Source of the DNA: an uncultured Alphaproteobacteria bacterium
GTDB lineage: Bacteria; Pseudomonadota; Alphaproteobacteria; Rhodobacterales; Rhodobacteraceae
Assembly (NCBI GenBank): GCA_902586885.1
Contig: CACIJG010000003.1
Span: 56,758 to 120,757 of the forward strand
DNA: 64,000 nt
Direction of reading: 5' to 3'
The translations under genes were made by a program, and so were the position numbers. Shown piece by piece: positions 6,536 to 15,576 of this stretch (positions are counted from its first letter, which is position 1; every line of letters starts with the position of its first letter). The notes beneath the pieces are model-generated. The model was not told the DNA's origin. It saw only the letters and a program-made list of their open reading frames with translations, and made no database searches.

Positions 6536-9310
6536 ATGTTTCACGAATTTGGCATTGAAAATTTTAAGTCATGGAAAGATAAACACTACATTTCGATTAA
6601 TGATATTTCTCTTCTATTTGGAAAAAATAGCTCTGGTAAAAGCTCTATCCTTCAGGCCTTAATGTTACTTAAAGCTAGCAGCAAAATCTTTGATCCTTTT
6701 AATGACAGTTTGAAAAAAATGAGGAGAGCAACTCCAAAGGCACCGATAAATAAATTAACTTTTGCGAACACAATAAGAGATTTCGGGAGTATTGACGATA
6801 TTATCCACAAGAATTCTCAGAAAATTGATGGAATTCAGACATTTTCTTTCCGCATAAAACCGAAAGAATTTACTCGTGCTTCCGTTGATCACCTAATTAA
6901 AAGTGGTGCAATTAATATCGATAGCTCTTATGCCAACACAAAATATGACTTGAGAACCAAATATGAATTATTTGTAAAAAAAGCAAATCTACTCATTCCC
7001 AAAGATTGTAAATTCATTGAGATTTGCCTCATATTTAATAAAGCCGTTCTCCAAAATATTGATATCTGTTTTGATAAGGAGAGTATCGCAAGACTTAAAG
7101 TATCAAATGGCTATTTTGAAAATGTAGAGCTAACCACCAATCCGAAAATTTGGAAAGATTTTTTGGGCGTGACAGGAAGCGATAATGAAGTCCATTCTAA
7201 TTCCATAAAAAATATAGAAGAACTTAATGAAAAATCGAGTGAATCTTTGAGCTCGCATAAGGACAGAATATTCGATCTTATTCATAAATTTGGAGATAAA
7301 CCGTTATTTTTAAAGAGACCATTTAGTGATATAATAGCGTTAGACTCTGGAGCACCAAATTTTTTTGAAAGTGCAAAAAATGAATTCCAAAAGATAGAAT
7401 ATGCTATTAACGACAAATCCACTCTTGCGATCCATATTGATGATTTCGTAAAGAATTTGCTAACTGATTTGGGCGGAGTAAGTGAGAGAGATATTGTAAC
7501 CTTAACCTCCATAAAAAAATTGAATGAAAAATTCCATTCATTGTTCAACGGATCTACTGGAGACTTAGCCAATGATGAGGATTTGGAATACGATCTTCTT
7601 TACCCAAGCGTGCATCTAAAGCAAGCAGTTGGCAGGCTAATCAAACTACTCTCAAGTTCAGACTGGAAGAGAGCAAGGTTTATCCATGCCAGAAAAATGG
7701 CATCGCAGAGCGGTGCAAAAAATAGAAAAGAATATTTAGCATGGATCAGAAAAGCACAAAAAGATTATTCATATAATTCTTTGGACGTATTTTCTGCTTC
7801 TCTCAATCCAAAAGAAGAATTCGGCGATTTATTTAAAACCTGGACCCTTTTTTTAGGTCCCTGGGGAGGTGAGTTTCCAGACAAATATGTACACCATGAA
7901 CCGTTTTCAAAAGGAAACCCTCGAGAAGGAAAGTTCCTTTTAGATGTCCTATCTGACGAGAGATTAGAAGAACTAAATTCTTACTATTATGAGGAAGCAA
8001 GGCAGATTATTCAAGCCGCAGTGAGGCTTTGTCACCATGTTGGGACCTATATTTCAAGCTTGGAGAAATTAGAAGAAATTTCTTTTGAAAATAAAATTTT
8101 TCTAGAAACTCACAAAACGATATCTATTGAAAAATTTCTGGAAACATTGAAGCAAGTAAGCTTTAGAAACTGCAATTTTCTTTCTCCAGTACAAAACAAA
8201 CCCCTTGTAAGGTCTATTACAACTACCCAATTCCTAGACTATAACAAGCGTATAGGTCTATACGATCTTTCAGACGATAGCGTGATGCATCTTTACACTG
8301 ATCTCTATGCAACATCCACAAATAGAAACGATCAGAATTCAAGAGATATAAATGTTTTTTATCTCCTGACATATGCTATTACTTATTTATCAGAAGGTCT
8401 GGAGTCTTTAGAAATTCTTGGGCCTCACAGACCTCCACCACAGCGTTATATAAGAGGAGACTCTACAGTCGGAAATAACGCCTATCTATCGATTCTCAAC
8501 AACGAGAACAAAGCTAGACCAGAACAAATTAATCTTATGAATGATGCCTTACATTTGTTAGAAATACCCTACAGCTTAAGTAAAAAGAACGATGGGGAAG
8601 ATAATATCTATGAGGAGATAAAACTCCTAGACAAAAATAATATGGAAGTATCTATATTAGATGTTGGATACGGTATTTCTCAAATTCTCCCTGTAATAAT
8701 CACAGCTTTCACTCAGAGAAATAAGACCATCTTGATAGAGCAACCCGAGCTCCATTTACATCCCAAACTTCAAGCTAATTTAGCTGATATTTTTGCTATA
8801 TCTACCCTCTCAAATAAAAATAAGTTTCTTTTGGAAACACATTCCGAGCATCTTTTACTTAGATTTATGAGACGCAGAAGAGAAAACTTCGAGGATGACT
8901 TAATCAAGAAAGGCATAGACCCTAGCATGCTTTTCCTGCCTTCTGAAGAGGAAATGGAAGAAAAACTGACGCCTGAAGTCGAAAGCAAGAAACCCAATAA
9001 AAAGAAACTAAAGCTAAAACAAATGGAAAAAGGTCATATGTTTTTCAGAGATGATAAAGAAACTGGGGTAGATTCAGATGGTCAAATTTGGGAAGACTTT
9101 CAAGGACCCACATTCTTCCAAGATCCTGACTTTTATAATAACCTTTATACTTTGGTGAACGAAAATAAAATTAGTGTCACTGCAATATCAATAAATTCCC
9201 ACCTAGCCACTTCATCCGTTTCACTAATACAATTGACCAACGAGGGTAACTACATAGGAGAGTGGCCTGATGGTTTTTTTCCAGAAAGACATGAAGAGCT
9301 AGATATTTAA
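6536..9310 (+). CDS. SMC/ABC-like AAA ATPase (AAA_15/AAA_21 type) with DUF3696-like C-terminus, 924 aa
   Basis: Walker A 'LLFGKNSSGKSSILQALMLL'; signature-like 'ILDVGYGISQILPVI'; Walker B 'TILIEQPELHLHPKLQANLADIF'; 'LLETHSEHLLLRFMRR'; C-terminal 'GNYIGEWPDGFFPERHEEL' as in DUF3696. Confidence 0.85.
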   Translation: MFHEFGIENFKSWKDKHYISINDISLLFGKNSSGKSSILQALMLLKASSKIFDPFNDSLKKMRRATPKAPINKLTFANTIRDFGSIDDIIHKNSQKIDGIQTFSFRIKPKEFTRASVDHLIKSGAINIDSSYANTKYDLRTKYELFVKKANLLIPKDCKFIEICLIFNKAVLQNIDICFDKESIARLKVSNGYFENVELTTNPKIWKDFLGVTGSDNEVHSNSIKNIEELNEKSSESLSSHKDRIFDLIHKFGDKPLFLKRPFSDIIALDSGAPNFFESAKNEFQKIEYAINDKSTLAIHIDDFVKNLLTDLGGVSERDIVTLTSIKKLNEKFHSLFNGSTGDLANDEDLEYDLLYPSVHLKQAVGRLIKLLSSSDWKRARFIHARKMASQSGAKNRKEYLAWIRKAQKDYSYNSLDVFSASLNPKEEFGDLFKTWTLFLGPWGGEFPDKYVHHEPFSKGNPREGKFLLDVLSDERLEELNSYYYEEARQIIQAAVRLCHHVGTYISSLEKLEEISFENKIFLETHKTISIEKFLETLKQVSFRNCNFLSPVQNKPLVRSITTTQFLDYNKRIGLYDLSDDSVMHLYTDLYATSTNRNDQNSRDINVFYLLTYAITYLSEGLESLEILGPHRPPPQRYIRGDSTVGNNAYLSILNNENKARPEQINLMNDALHLLEIPYSLSKKNDGEDNIYEEIKLLDKNNMEVSILDVGYGISQILPVIITAFTQRNKTILIEQPELHLHPKLQANLADIFAISTLSNKNKFLLETHSEHLLLRFMRRRRENFEDDLIKKGIDPSMLFLPSEEEMEEKLTPEVESKKPNKKKLKLKQMEKGHMFFRDDKETGVDSDGQIWEDFQGPTFFQDPDFYNNLYTLVNENKISVTAISINSHLATSSVSLIQLTNEGNYIGEWPDGFFPERHEELDI

Positions 9311-9311
9311 G

Positions 9312-10388
9312 ATGAGGAATCTTTTTGAGTATATTTTTGTTGATCCACTAGCTATTTGGGATTATCCAGATTTATTAAAGCAAACTTCAATTCGTTATGG
9401 ATTTATTCTTGTAAATGAGCGCACACAAACAATTGACGAACAAATTGAAGAACTCGTTCCAATAAATGATGAAAATAGGTGGAAGTTAGATCGTATTCGA
9501 TATCTCTTAACAGGGTTAAGAGCTAATGACGCCGTGGTGAACCCAAATTTTTATTCTATTAAGACCATGAACGAAATATCAAACAAAGACATTAGACCTA
9601 AATTTCTTCAAGATACAGACGCATGGGCTCAGGAGGTAAAGGTACCATATTTATGTATTGTTTCAGAAGAAAATACTGGCCAGAAAGTTGCAGATCCACG
9701 TCTGGGTTTTCATTTAGACCCTTTGCAATTTCAAAAAATAGATTGTCAGGGAAAAGATATGAAGCTTGAACACGACAGTCGTGCCACGGCCAAAATATTG
9801 TCAAGAATTTTACAGCCTCAAATTTTTAATCGTTGTGTACATCAGATTGATATTGTTGATTACCAGGTTCAAACTATTGGAATTCCGCCTTTTAAAAGGC
9901 TTTACAACTATTTATCAACCATTGAGGAAATGTCTTACAGTCTGTACGAAAAATATTTTAATAATAGGCCACAGCCTTCCACTCCAATGAAGATAAACAT
10001 ATTTTTTAGGAACGATAAAGATTTGGATCTTATTGAATTCGCAAAAAATTGGGATGATCATATAAAAAAAATACCTCGTTTTTCGAAATTGAATGGGAAA
10101 TTAGAAATTCAGTTTTTTTGCTTAAGTTACAAAGACGATGGTAGAAAAATCAATGTCATACACGACCGCTGGTGTTTTTCTAAATCTTTTTTGCTTGGAA
10201 CTCAGATTGGCATTTGTTCAAAACCAGGCGGAGTAGTTCATCAAAAAGGACGGATAAAATGGAAATTGATACCAACAGAAGAAAACAAAAGATTACCCGA
10301 CCAAGAAGACTATTTAGAACTAATACAAAAATGGTTTTGTAAAAACTCAACTGAATACAATACAAAACATTTAACTAGAATATATTAG
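9312..10388 (+). CDS. Uncharacterised protein, 358 aa, with C-terminal HDR motif (possible PLD-like fold)
   Basis: 1-nt gap after the ATPase; 'INVIHDRWCFSKSFLLGTQIGICSKPGG' resembles H-D-R signatures of some PLD-like domains. Confidence 0.7.
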   Translation: MRNLFEYIFVDPLAIWDYPDLLKQTSIRYGFILVNERTQTIDEQIEELVPINDENRWKLDRIRYLLTGLRANDAVVNPNFYSIKTMNEISNKDIRPKFLQDTDAWAQEVKVPYLCIVSEENTGQKVADPRLGFHLDPLQFQKIDCQGKDMKLEHDSRATAKILSRILQPQIFNRCVHQIDIVDYQVQTIGIPPFKRLYNYLSTIEEMSYSLYEKYFNNRPQPSTPMKINIFFRNDKDLDLIEFAKNWDDHIKKIPRFSKLNGKLEIQFFCLSYKDDGRKINVIHDRWCFSKSFLLGTQIGICSKPGGVVHQKGRIKWKLIPTEENKRLPDQEDYLELIQKWFCKNSTEYNTKHLTRIY

Positions 10389-10428
10389 CAAAGTAATTTT
10401 AATATTTAGTTAGAGTGATAAAGAAGAT

Positions 10429-11184
10429 ATGTGCATTGATTATAACAAAGTAGATCTGAAGAAAATCGAAAAGGAATTACAACGGTGGGTAAGTAGCTTG
10501 TACAGCAAAAACAGTTTTGGAAAAAATGAACCATTATCAAAGCATCTGAAGAAATTTCCAAAATCTATAACTGGAATAAATCTTCAAAGCATTAAAACTA
10601 GACACGGACAATTCATTGAAAAAAGTTTTGCTGAGTGGGTAAGATGTATCCCTGGATGGGGTTCATTTCTTAGACCAGTTGTTAATTTCCAAAACGGAAA
10701 CGTAAAAGAGATAGATAACATTTCATTTAATACTAAGACTGGAAAACTTCTGATATTTGAATTAAAGCGAAATTATGATACCTACTATTTTCATACCCAA
10801 GGCTATGGACAAAATTTCTATGATCGGCTCTATGACTATAAATTAAATGAGCCCTCAATCATTAGGTATGTTGAAAGAAACACTTCTCAAACGGTAACAA
10901 GTTGTGAAATCTTGTTAGTTAATGTTTATGGCGAAAGAGATAATTGGAATTCCAAGCAGGTAATACCAAAACCTGACTTTCATCCAAGGATAGTTCTGGG
11001 GTCTGAGTTAGGAGAAATATTCGGAGAATGCCTTAATAGATTTTTAGCTGAACTTGATGAAGCTATGATGACAATTACATTGGAAAAATACTGCAAGAGT
11101 ATGCAAATCGAATATAAGACTGAGGGCAGCGATAATAAACTTAAAGAATCACTATTAGCTATGAATACAAATCGTGATAGATAG
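10429..11184 (+). CDS. PD-(D/E)XK-like nuclease, 251 aa
   Basis: 'RHGQFIEKSFAEWVR' then 'KEIDNISFNTKTGKLLIFELKRNYD' (E...D-x14-E-x-K arrangement of restriction-endonuclease-like folds). Confidence 0.7.
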   Translation: MCIDYNKVDLKKIEKELQRWVSSLYSKNSFGKNEPLSKHLKKFPKSITGINLQSIKTRHGQFIEKSFAEWVRCIPGWGSFLRPVVNFQNGNVKEIDNISFNTKTGKLLIFELKRNYDTYYFHTQGYGQNFYDRLYDYKLNEPSIIRYVERNTSQTVTSCEILLVNVYGERDNWNSKQVIPKPDFHPRIVLGSELGEIFGECLNRFLAELDEAMMTITLEKYCKSMQIEYKTEGSDNKLKESLLAMNTNRDR

Positions 11185-11195
11185 GAAAATAAATT

Positions 11196-11543
11196 ATGAC
11201 ACAAAGAAAATCTGTTATTCCAACCCTTGAGGAACTTAGAGAAGAATTAGAAAAATTAGAAGCGAAGTATTGTGACTTGACTTGGTATGGGAGAGGACGT
11301 GAGAGAAAAGGAGAAGCTCTTAAAAAGGTTGCAGAAATTGAGGCAAATTACCCTACTGAGGTAGAACAAATTAACTCAGAAGAGCATGATTACGCGTGGG
11401 GCTTTAATCGTGGTTGTATGGCAGCATTTAGATTTGTATTAACGGCATTAGATGAACGAGGCGAAATCGATGATAACGGAAAGATCGATTATTGGGGTGG
11501 CCTTAATGAGGCACGAAAAATATTCCCTGAGTTAGACACTTAG
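11196..11543 (+). CDS. Small acidic hypothetical protein, 115 aa, last gene of the plus-strand operon
   Basis: 11-nt gap after the nuclease; good RBS (aggaaaataaattATG). Confidence 0.6.
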   Translation: MTQRKSVIPTLEELREELEKLEAKYCDLTWYGRGRERKGEALKKVAEIEANYPTEVEQINSEEHDYAWGFNRGCMAAFRFVLTALDERGEIDDNGKIDYWGGLNEARKIFPELDT

Positions 11544-11752
11544 ACATTAAATCTTATAAATGTGTAGATTGCCTTGTGGAATAAAGCAAACTGTGATAAC
11601 TTTTTATCATTAAAAACAGTGACTTAGGGTGTAGACAGGAGGACACCTCCTCCGCCATCAAGTTCCACAAAATCATTTTTAAACATTTAAAAAAGCTAAT
11701 ATTGCTTTAATGTTTGTTCTGTAGATAAAGTTTGATATTAAAAAGGTTAAAA

Positions 11753-12349
11753 ATGACAAAAAAGATTGTTGAAATGTACTGGGATATAGGAAGTACAAAC
11801 GCTTATTTTGCTCTCCACTTAATCAAACCAATTTTGGAAAGAACAGACAGCGATCTTATATTACATCCATATAATTTGGGTTTTGCATTTAGAGCTAGGA
11901 ATTATGTTCTGATGGAAGAGCCCTCAATAAAGATTGAAAATCGCAAAGTAGATTTAGCGAGATGGACAAAAAAATATAGCTTAGATTTCAAGTTTCCCAG
12001 TGAGTTTCCGATAAAAACAAGTAGAACACTTCGAGGAGCTTTAGCAATGCGAGAATTCAACCTTGAAATACCTTTTATTGAAGCAATTTTTTCTGAGTAT
12101 TGGGAAAAAGATAATTCTAGCATTCAGAACTATGATGGAATGGCCCCCATAGTAACCCGACTTGGCATAAATCCGAATGAATTCCAAGATTTATGCGAAA
12201 GTGATAAAATCCGTAAATCATTAATAGACATCACTAATGAAGGCATAAAACGGGGGGTGTTTGGTGTTCCATCCATATTTGTTGGAACCGAAATGTTTTG
12301 GGGGAAGGATAGGATGGAATTTGTTGAAGATGAATTGATGAGGAGGTAA
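11753..12349 (+). CDS. DsbA-family / 2-hydroxychromene-2-carboxylate isomerase-like (GST kappa) protein
   Basis: 'VEMYWDIGSTNAYFA' N-terminus and 'GIKRGVFGVPSIFVGTEMFWGKDRMEFVEDEL' C-terminus typical of HCCA isomerases. Confidence 0.8.
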   Translation: MTKKIVEMYWDIGSTNAYFALHLIKPILERTDSDLILHPYNLGFAFRARNYVLMEEPSIKIENRKVDLARWTKKYSLDFKFPSEFPIKTSRTLRGALAMREFNLEIPFIEAIFSEYWEKDNSSIQNYDGMAPIVTRLGINPNEFQDLCESDKIRKSLIDITNEGIKRGVFGVPSIFVGTEMFWGKDRMEFVEDELMRR

Positions 12350-12376
12350 ACCTTTTTATAAAAAATCTTTAAAGAT

Positions 12377-13048
12377 TTAATTTTCAATTGCCAATGTAGC
12401 GACATGTTCTATATGAACCTCAGCACAATCAATAACTTTAAAGGACACTTCTTGGTGTTCAAATGCTAAAAACAGGTCAGTACCTCCAAGTACTACTGCC
12501 TCTGCCCCTCGATCTATTAATTTTTTGGAGGCATCAATAAGTGTTTGAGAAATTTTTCTATTTGTTTTTCCATAAGTTGCAAGATCGACATAACTTTTGT
12601 GAACTTCTTCAAATTCATCCCCTTCTGGCGTTAACCAGTCTACTACCGAAGTCACATTATAAATTTTTGTATCCATAGCCTTATTAGTGCCGATTAATCC
12701 CAAAGACTTCCCACTATATTCATCTAAATGTGATTTAAGAGGGGTCATTACATCAACAATAGGCAAGGGACTTTTGGGCAAAAACTCTGCCAAGCAAAAA
12801 CTCCCACCTATAGAAGGAAGGACCACGAAGTCCGCACCCACTTTTTGTAGTCTGTTCGACAATTCTACATAAATGTCAGATTGTTTTTCTTTTTCATTAT
12901 TAGCAAAGTTTTTTAAAAATGTCGGCATGTCACAATGAACTACAGTTAATTCAAGCGGAGACATATTCTCCTTCGTGATCTCGAACAAACGTTGGTAATA
13001 AAGAAACGTTACCGCTGGACCAATGCCGCCTATTAAACCTATATGCAC
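12377..13048 (-). CDS. Aspartate/glutamate racemase family protein
   Basis: 'MHIGLIGGIGPAVTFLYYQRL', 'GADFVVLPSIG', 'GAEAVVLGGTDL'. Confidence 0.8.
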   Translation of the reverse strand: MHIGLIGGIGPAVTFLYYQRLFEITKENMSPLELTVVHCDMPTFLKNFANNEKEKQSDIYVELSNRLQKVGADFVVLPSIGGSFCLAEFLPKSPLPIVDVMTPLKSHLDEYSGKSLGLIGTNKAMDTKIYNVTSVVDWLTPEGDEFEEVHKSYVDLATYGKTNRKISQTLIDASKKLIDRGAEAVVLGGTDLFLAFEHQEVSFKVIDCAEVHIEHVATLAIEN

Positions 13049-13105
13049 CTTGTCTCTCCCTATTAGTTAAATAACCCGATCACTGTTTCGTAAGCATCGG
13101 AGACT

Positions 13106-13807
13106 CTACCAGGGTATTTCATTACCATCATAATTTAAAAATTGGCCAGTGTTTTTAATATCTGTTTTCTCAATTACGCTCATCATACCATTTATACTTT
13201 CATCAACTGAGATTAGAGCATTAGGTCCACCCATATCAGTTCTGACCCAGCCTGGATGAAGGGAGATAACTGTTATCCCTAACTCCTTCAAATCTATTGA
13301 AAGAGATTTTACCACTTGATTAAGTGCGGTTTTAGAAGAGCGATATATATATCTCCCTCCTCCACTATTATCCTCTATCGAACCTACTCGTGAACTAAGG
13401 AAATAAATTTTCTTATCAAAACCTTTCTTAACATTATCAATTATTGATTGAGTAATTAAAAGAGGAGCAATTAAATTTACTTTTAGAACCTCCAACCAAG
13501 GTTCTGCTGATACTGCGTTAAAATTCTGTGCAGAGCTTCCCATCATTCCTGCATTATTTATAAAAATATCCACTGGTTTATCTGACAATAAATTAGATAA
13601 AGTATTTTCTGAGTTTTCTTCTAGTAAGTCTAGCTCAAGGATCTCAAGATTGTCAGGGTGCTTTTCTTTACATGCCAAAAGTTCTTTCGATCCAGCTATA
13701 TTTCTAGTTGTGCACAAAACATTTACATTTTTGTCTAAAAACTTTTTCACAAATCCAAGCCCTAAGCCTTTGTTTGCACCAGTTATAAGAACATTTGTCA
13801 TAATCAC
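13106..13807 (-). CDS. Short-chain dehydrogenase/reductase
   Basis: 'NVLITGANKGLGLGF', 'FINNAGMMG', 'YIYRSSKTALNQ'. Confidence 0.85.
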   Translation of the reverse strand: MIMTNVLITGANKGLGLGFVKKFLDKNVNVLCTTRNIAGSKELLACKEKHPDNLEILELDLLEENSENTLSNLLSDKPVDIFINNAGMMGSSAQNFNAVSAEPWLEVLKVNLIAPLLITQSIIDNVKKGFDKKIYFLSSRVGSIEDNSGGGRYIYRSSKTALNQVVKSLSIDLKELGITVISLHPGWVRTDMGGPNALISVDESINGMMSVIEKTDIKNTGQFLNYDGNEIPW

Positions 13808-13855
13808 ATCCTTCTAAATATACGTTAACAGATTATTCACAAAATTGGGAAATAC

Positions 13856-15457
13856 TCATGTGTTTGGTTTCTGAATCCAAATATAGCTATCTGCTTCTTT
13901 TGTGGAGATAACATTGAGAGGCTCACAATCTTTTTTTGCCTCATCAGGTTGCAGCCCAACCCATTTTCTTACTTCACCAGATCTAAAGCAGAATTCACTG
14001 TTATGGTAAGGACATAAGATTGTCCCTTCTTCAGTAATTTGTCCAATCTCCAATGGCAAGTTCATATGAGGACATATATTCTCAATTGCAAATAATCCCT
14101 CCTGATTAATTAACAGAATTTCTTTACCATCATATTCAAATTTTTTCTTTTCTCCCTTATCTAACTCGCTTATTGGTAATGTTCTTATCCAAAGATCTCC
14201 ATCGATCTCTTTTTCCTGAACAACGGAATGATCAATCAAACTATTGGAATCTATAGAGCTAACTTCATGTAATGTAATAAGATTGCTAGATCCTCTCAAT
14301 TTTAGCCTAACGAAATTTCTTACTTCAACGTTATCCTTAATCCTTTCATAGGCGACATCTGAGATAAGGAGTCGAGTTCCAGCATCTTTATTTATTGCCT
14401 CTATTCGACTTGCAATGTTAACTGTGTCCCCGATAACCGTAAACTTTTTATCTTCACCAGACCCCACTGAGCCTAGTATTACTTCTCCAAAATGCACTCC
14501 TATTCTCATATCAAAATCTCTGCCGTAGGCTTTCAAGAGATACTCCTTAAATTCATCCATTGCTTCTAACATTTCTACAGCTGCATTTGCTGCTCGCAAG
14601 GTTTGCTGCCTTGAGTCTTTAAGGCCAAAAATTGCTAAAATAGCATCACCAATATAATTATTTACTTCTCCACCATTTCTAATGATGACATCTCGCATTA
14701 TTGAAAAATATCGGTTTAGTATAAAAATTACATCATATGCGGCAAGTGCCTCAGAAAAAGGGGTAAAGCCCCTAATATCGCTGAACATGATAGAGAGATT
14801 CCTAATAGTTCCTACTGACTCAAGTTTTGTATTAGCTAACTGATTAGAGTTACCCAAATCTCTCTTATCTAAAAGTAGTCTTCTGTAAGAAACAGGTCCA
14901 TTGATTGTAGTCTGACAGGCCAGTCTAATGTTTTCAGGAAAAGATAATTTTTTTGCTAGTTTCTGCTCAAGCTCAGTTCTTGATGAACAATTTTCCAACC
15001 CGTCAGTTATCTCCACTCTACATGTAGAGCATTTTCCAGTGCCCCCACAAGCACTCAGGTGTGCTACATTGTTTCTTAGAGATGCCGTTAGGATTGTCTC
15101 GTTTACAGCGATATCAATTTTCTTGCTATCTGGTTCAACTCTGGCAGAAAAACTGTTTACTTCTTTTTCTTTAAACTCAAGACTGTTATGACTACCATCA
15201 CAAAAAGGTTGGTTTTTGGTTCGCTTGCAAGTACAGAAAAATTTAGTTTCATTTTTGTCTGCGGTATATTTTAGGGGCTGGAACTCCGAACCAACATGAC
15301 TTCCATCACAAAAAGGTTGGTTTTTGCTTTTTCCACAGCTACACCAAAAGTAATTTTCGCCCTCCTCAACATCATGAGCAATCGGTTTATATTTTTCCAT
15401 ATCAAATTTACCTAAAATACCTAGCCTATGTTTTGAAAAATAATCAAATTGACTCAA
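13856..15457 (-). CDS. Multi-Fe-S adenylate cyclase: CDGSH x2 + 2Fe-2S ferredoxin + class III cyclase + Rieske domain
   Basis: 'CSCGKSKNQPFCDGSH' and 'CTCKRTKNQPFCDGSH'; 'LSACGGTGKCSTCRVEI...LACQ'; cyclase 'SIMFSDIRGFTPFSEAL...NNYIGDAILAIFG...VIGDTVNIASRIEA'; Rieske 'CPHMNLPLEIGQI...CPYHNSEF'. Confidence 0.9.
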   Translation of the reverse strand: MSQFDYFSKHRLGILGKFDMEKYKPIAHDVEEGENYFWCSCGKSKNQPFCDGSHVGSEFQPLKYTADKNETKFFCTCKRTKNQPFCDGSHNSLEFKEKEVNSFSARVEPDSKKIDIAVNETILTASLRNNVAHLSACGGTGKCSTCRVEITDGLENCSSRTELEQKLAKKLSFPENIRLACQTTINGPVSYRRLLLDKRDLGNSNQLANTKLESVGTIRNLSIMFSDIRGFTPFSEALAAYDVIFILNRYFSIMRDVIIRNGGEVNNYIGDAILAIFGLKDSRQQTLRAANAAVEMLEAMDEFKEYLLKAYGRDFDMRIGVHFGEVILGSVGSGEDKKFTVIGDTVNIASRIEAINKDAGTRLLISDVAYERIKDNVEVRNFVRLKLRGSSNLITLHEVSSIDSNSLIDHSVVQEKEIDGDLWIRTLPISELDKGEKKKFEYDGKEILLINQEGLFAIENICPHMNLPLEIGQITEEGTILCPYHNSEFCFRSGEVRKWVGLQPDEAKKDCEPLNVISTKEADSYIWIQKPNT

Positions 15458-15576
15458 TTGTCAAAGAAGCAATTTAAATTCCTATGGGAATAGTCAAATA
15501 ATTTTAATTTTTGTATATCTAAACTAAACTGGTAAACACTTGATTTGATTTTTAAACTCCAGATTGTTAGTGTCTA

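Noticed and set aside
9766-9990. 74-aa plus-strand ORF overlapping the HDR protein gene
   Set aside because: Out-of-frame overlap inside a longer CDS with no RBS evidence.
5071-11543. Standard RNA repair operon (RtcR-RtcBA)
   Set aside because: No RtcB ligase or RtcA cyclase-like ORF in the window; downstream genes are an ATPase and nuclease-like proteins.
11630-11660. Complete tRNA-Ser gene
   Set aside because: Only the 3' acceptor/CCA-like end is present; no T-loop or anticodon arm upstream.
1-11660. Prophage or integrative element with integrase
   Set aside because: No integrase, transposase or structural phage gene found in the window; only an HTH of phage type, so I call it an accessory island, not a prophage.
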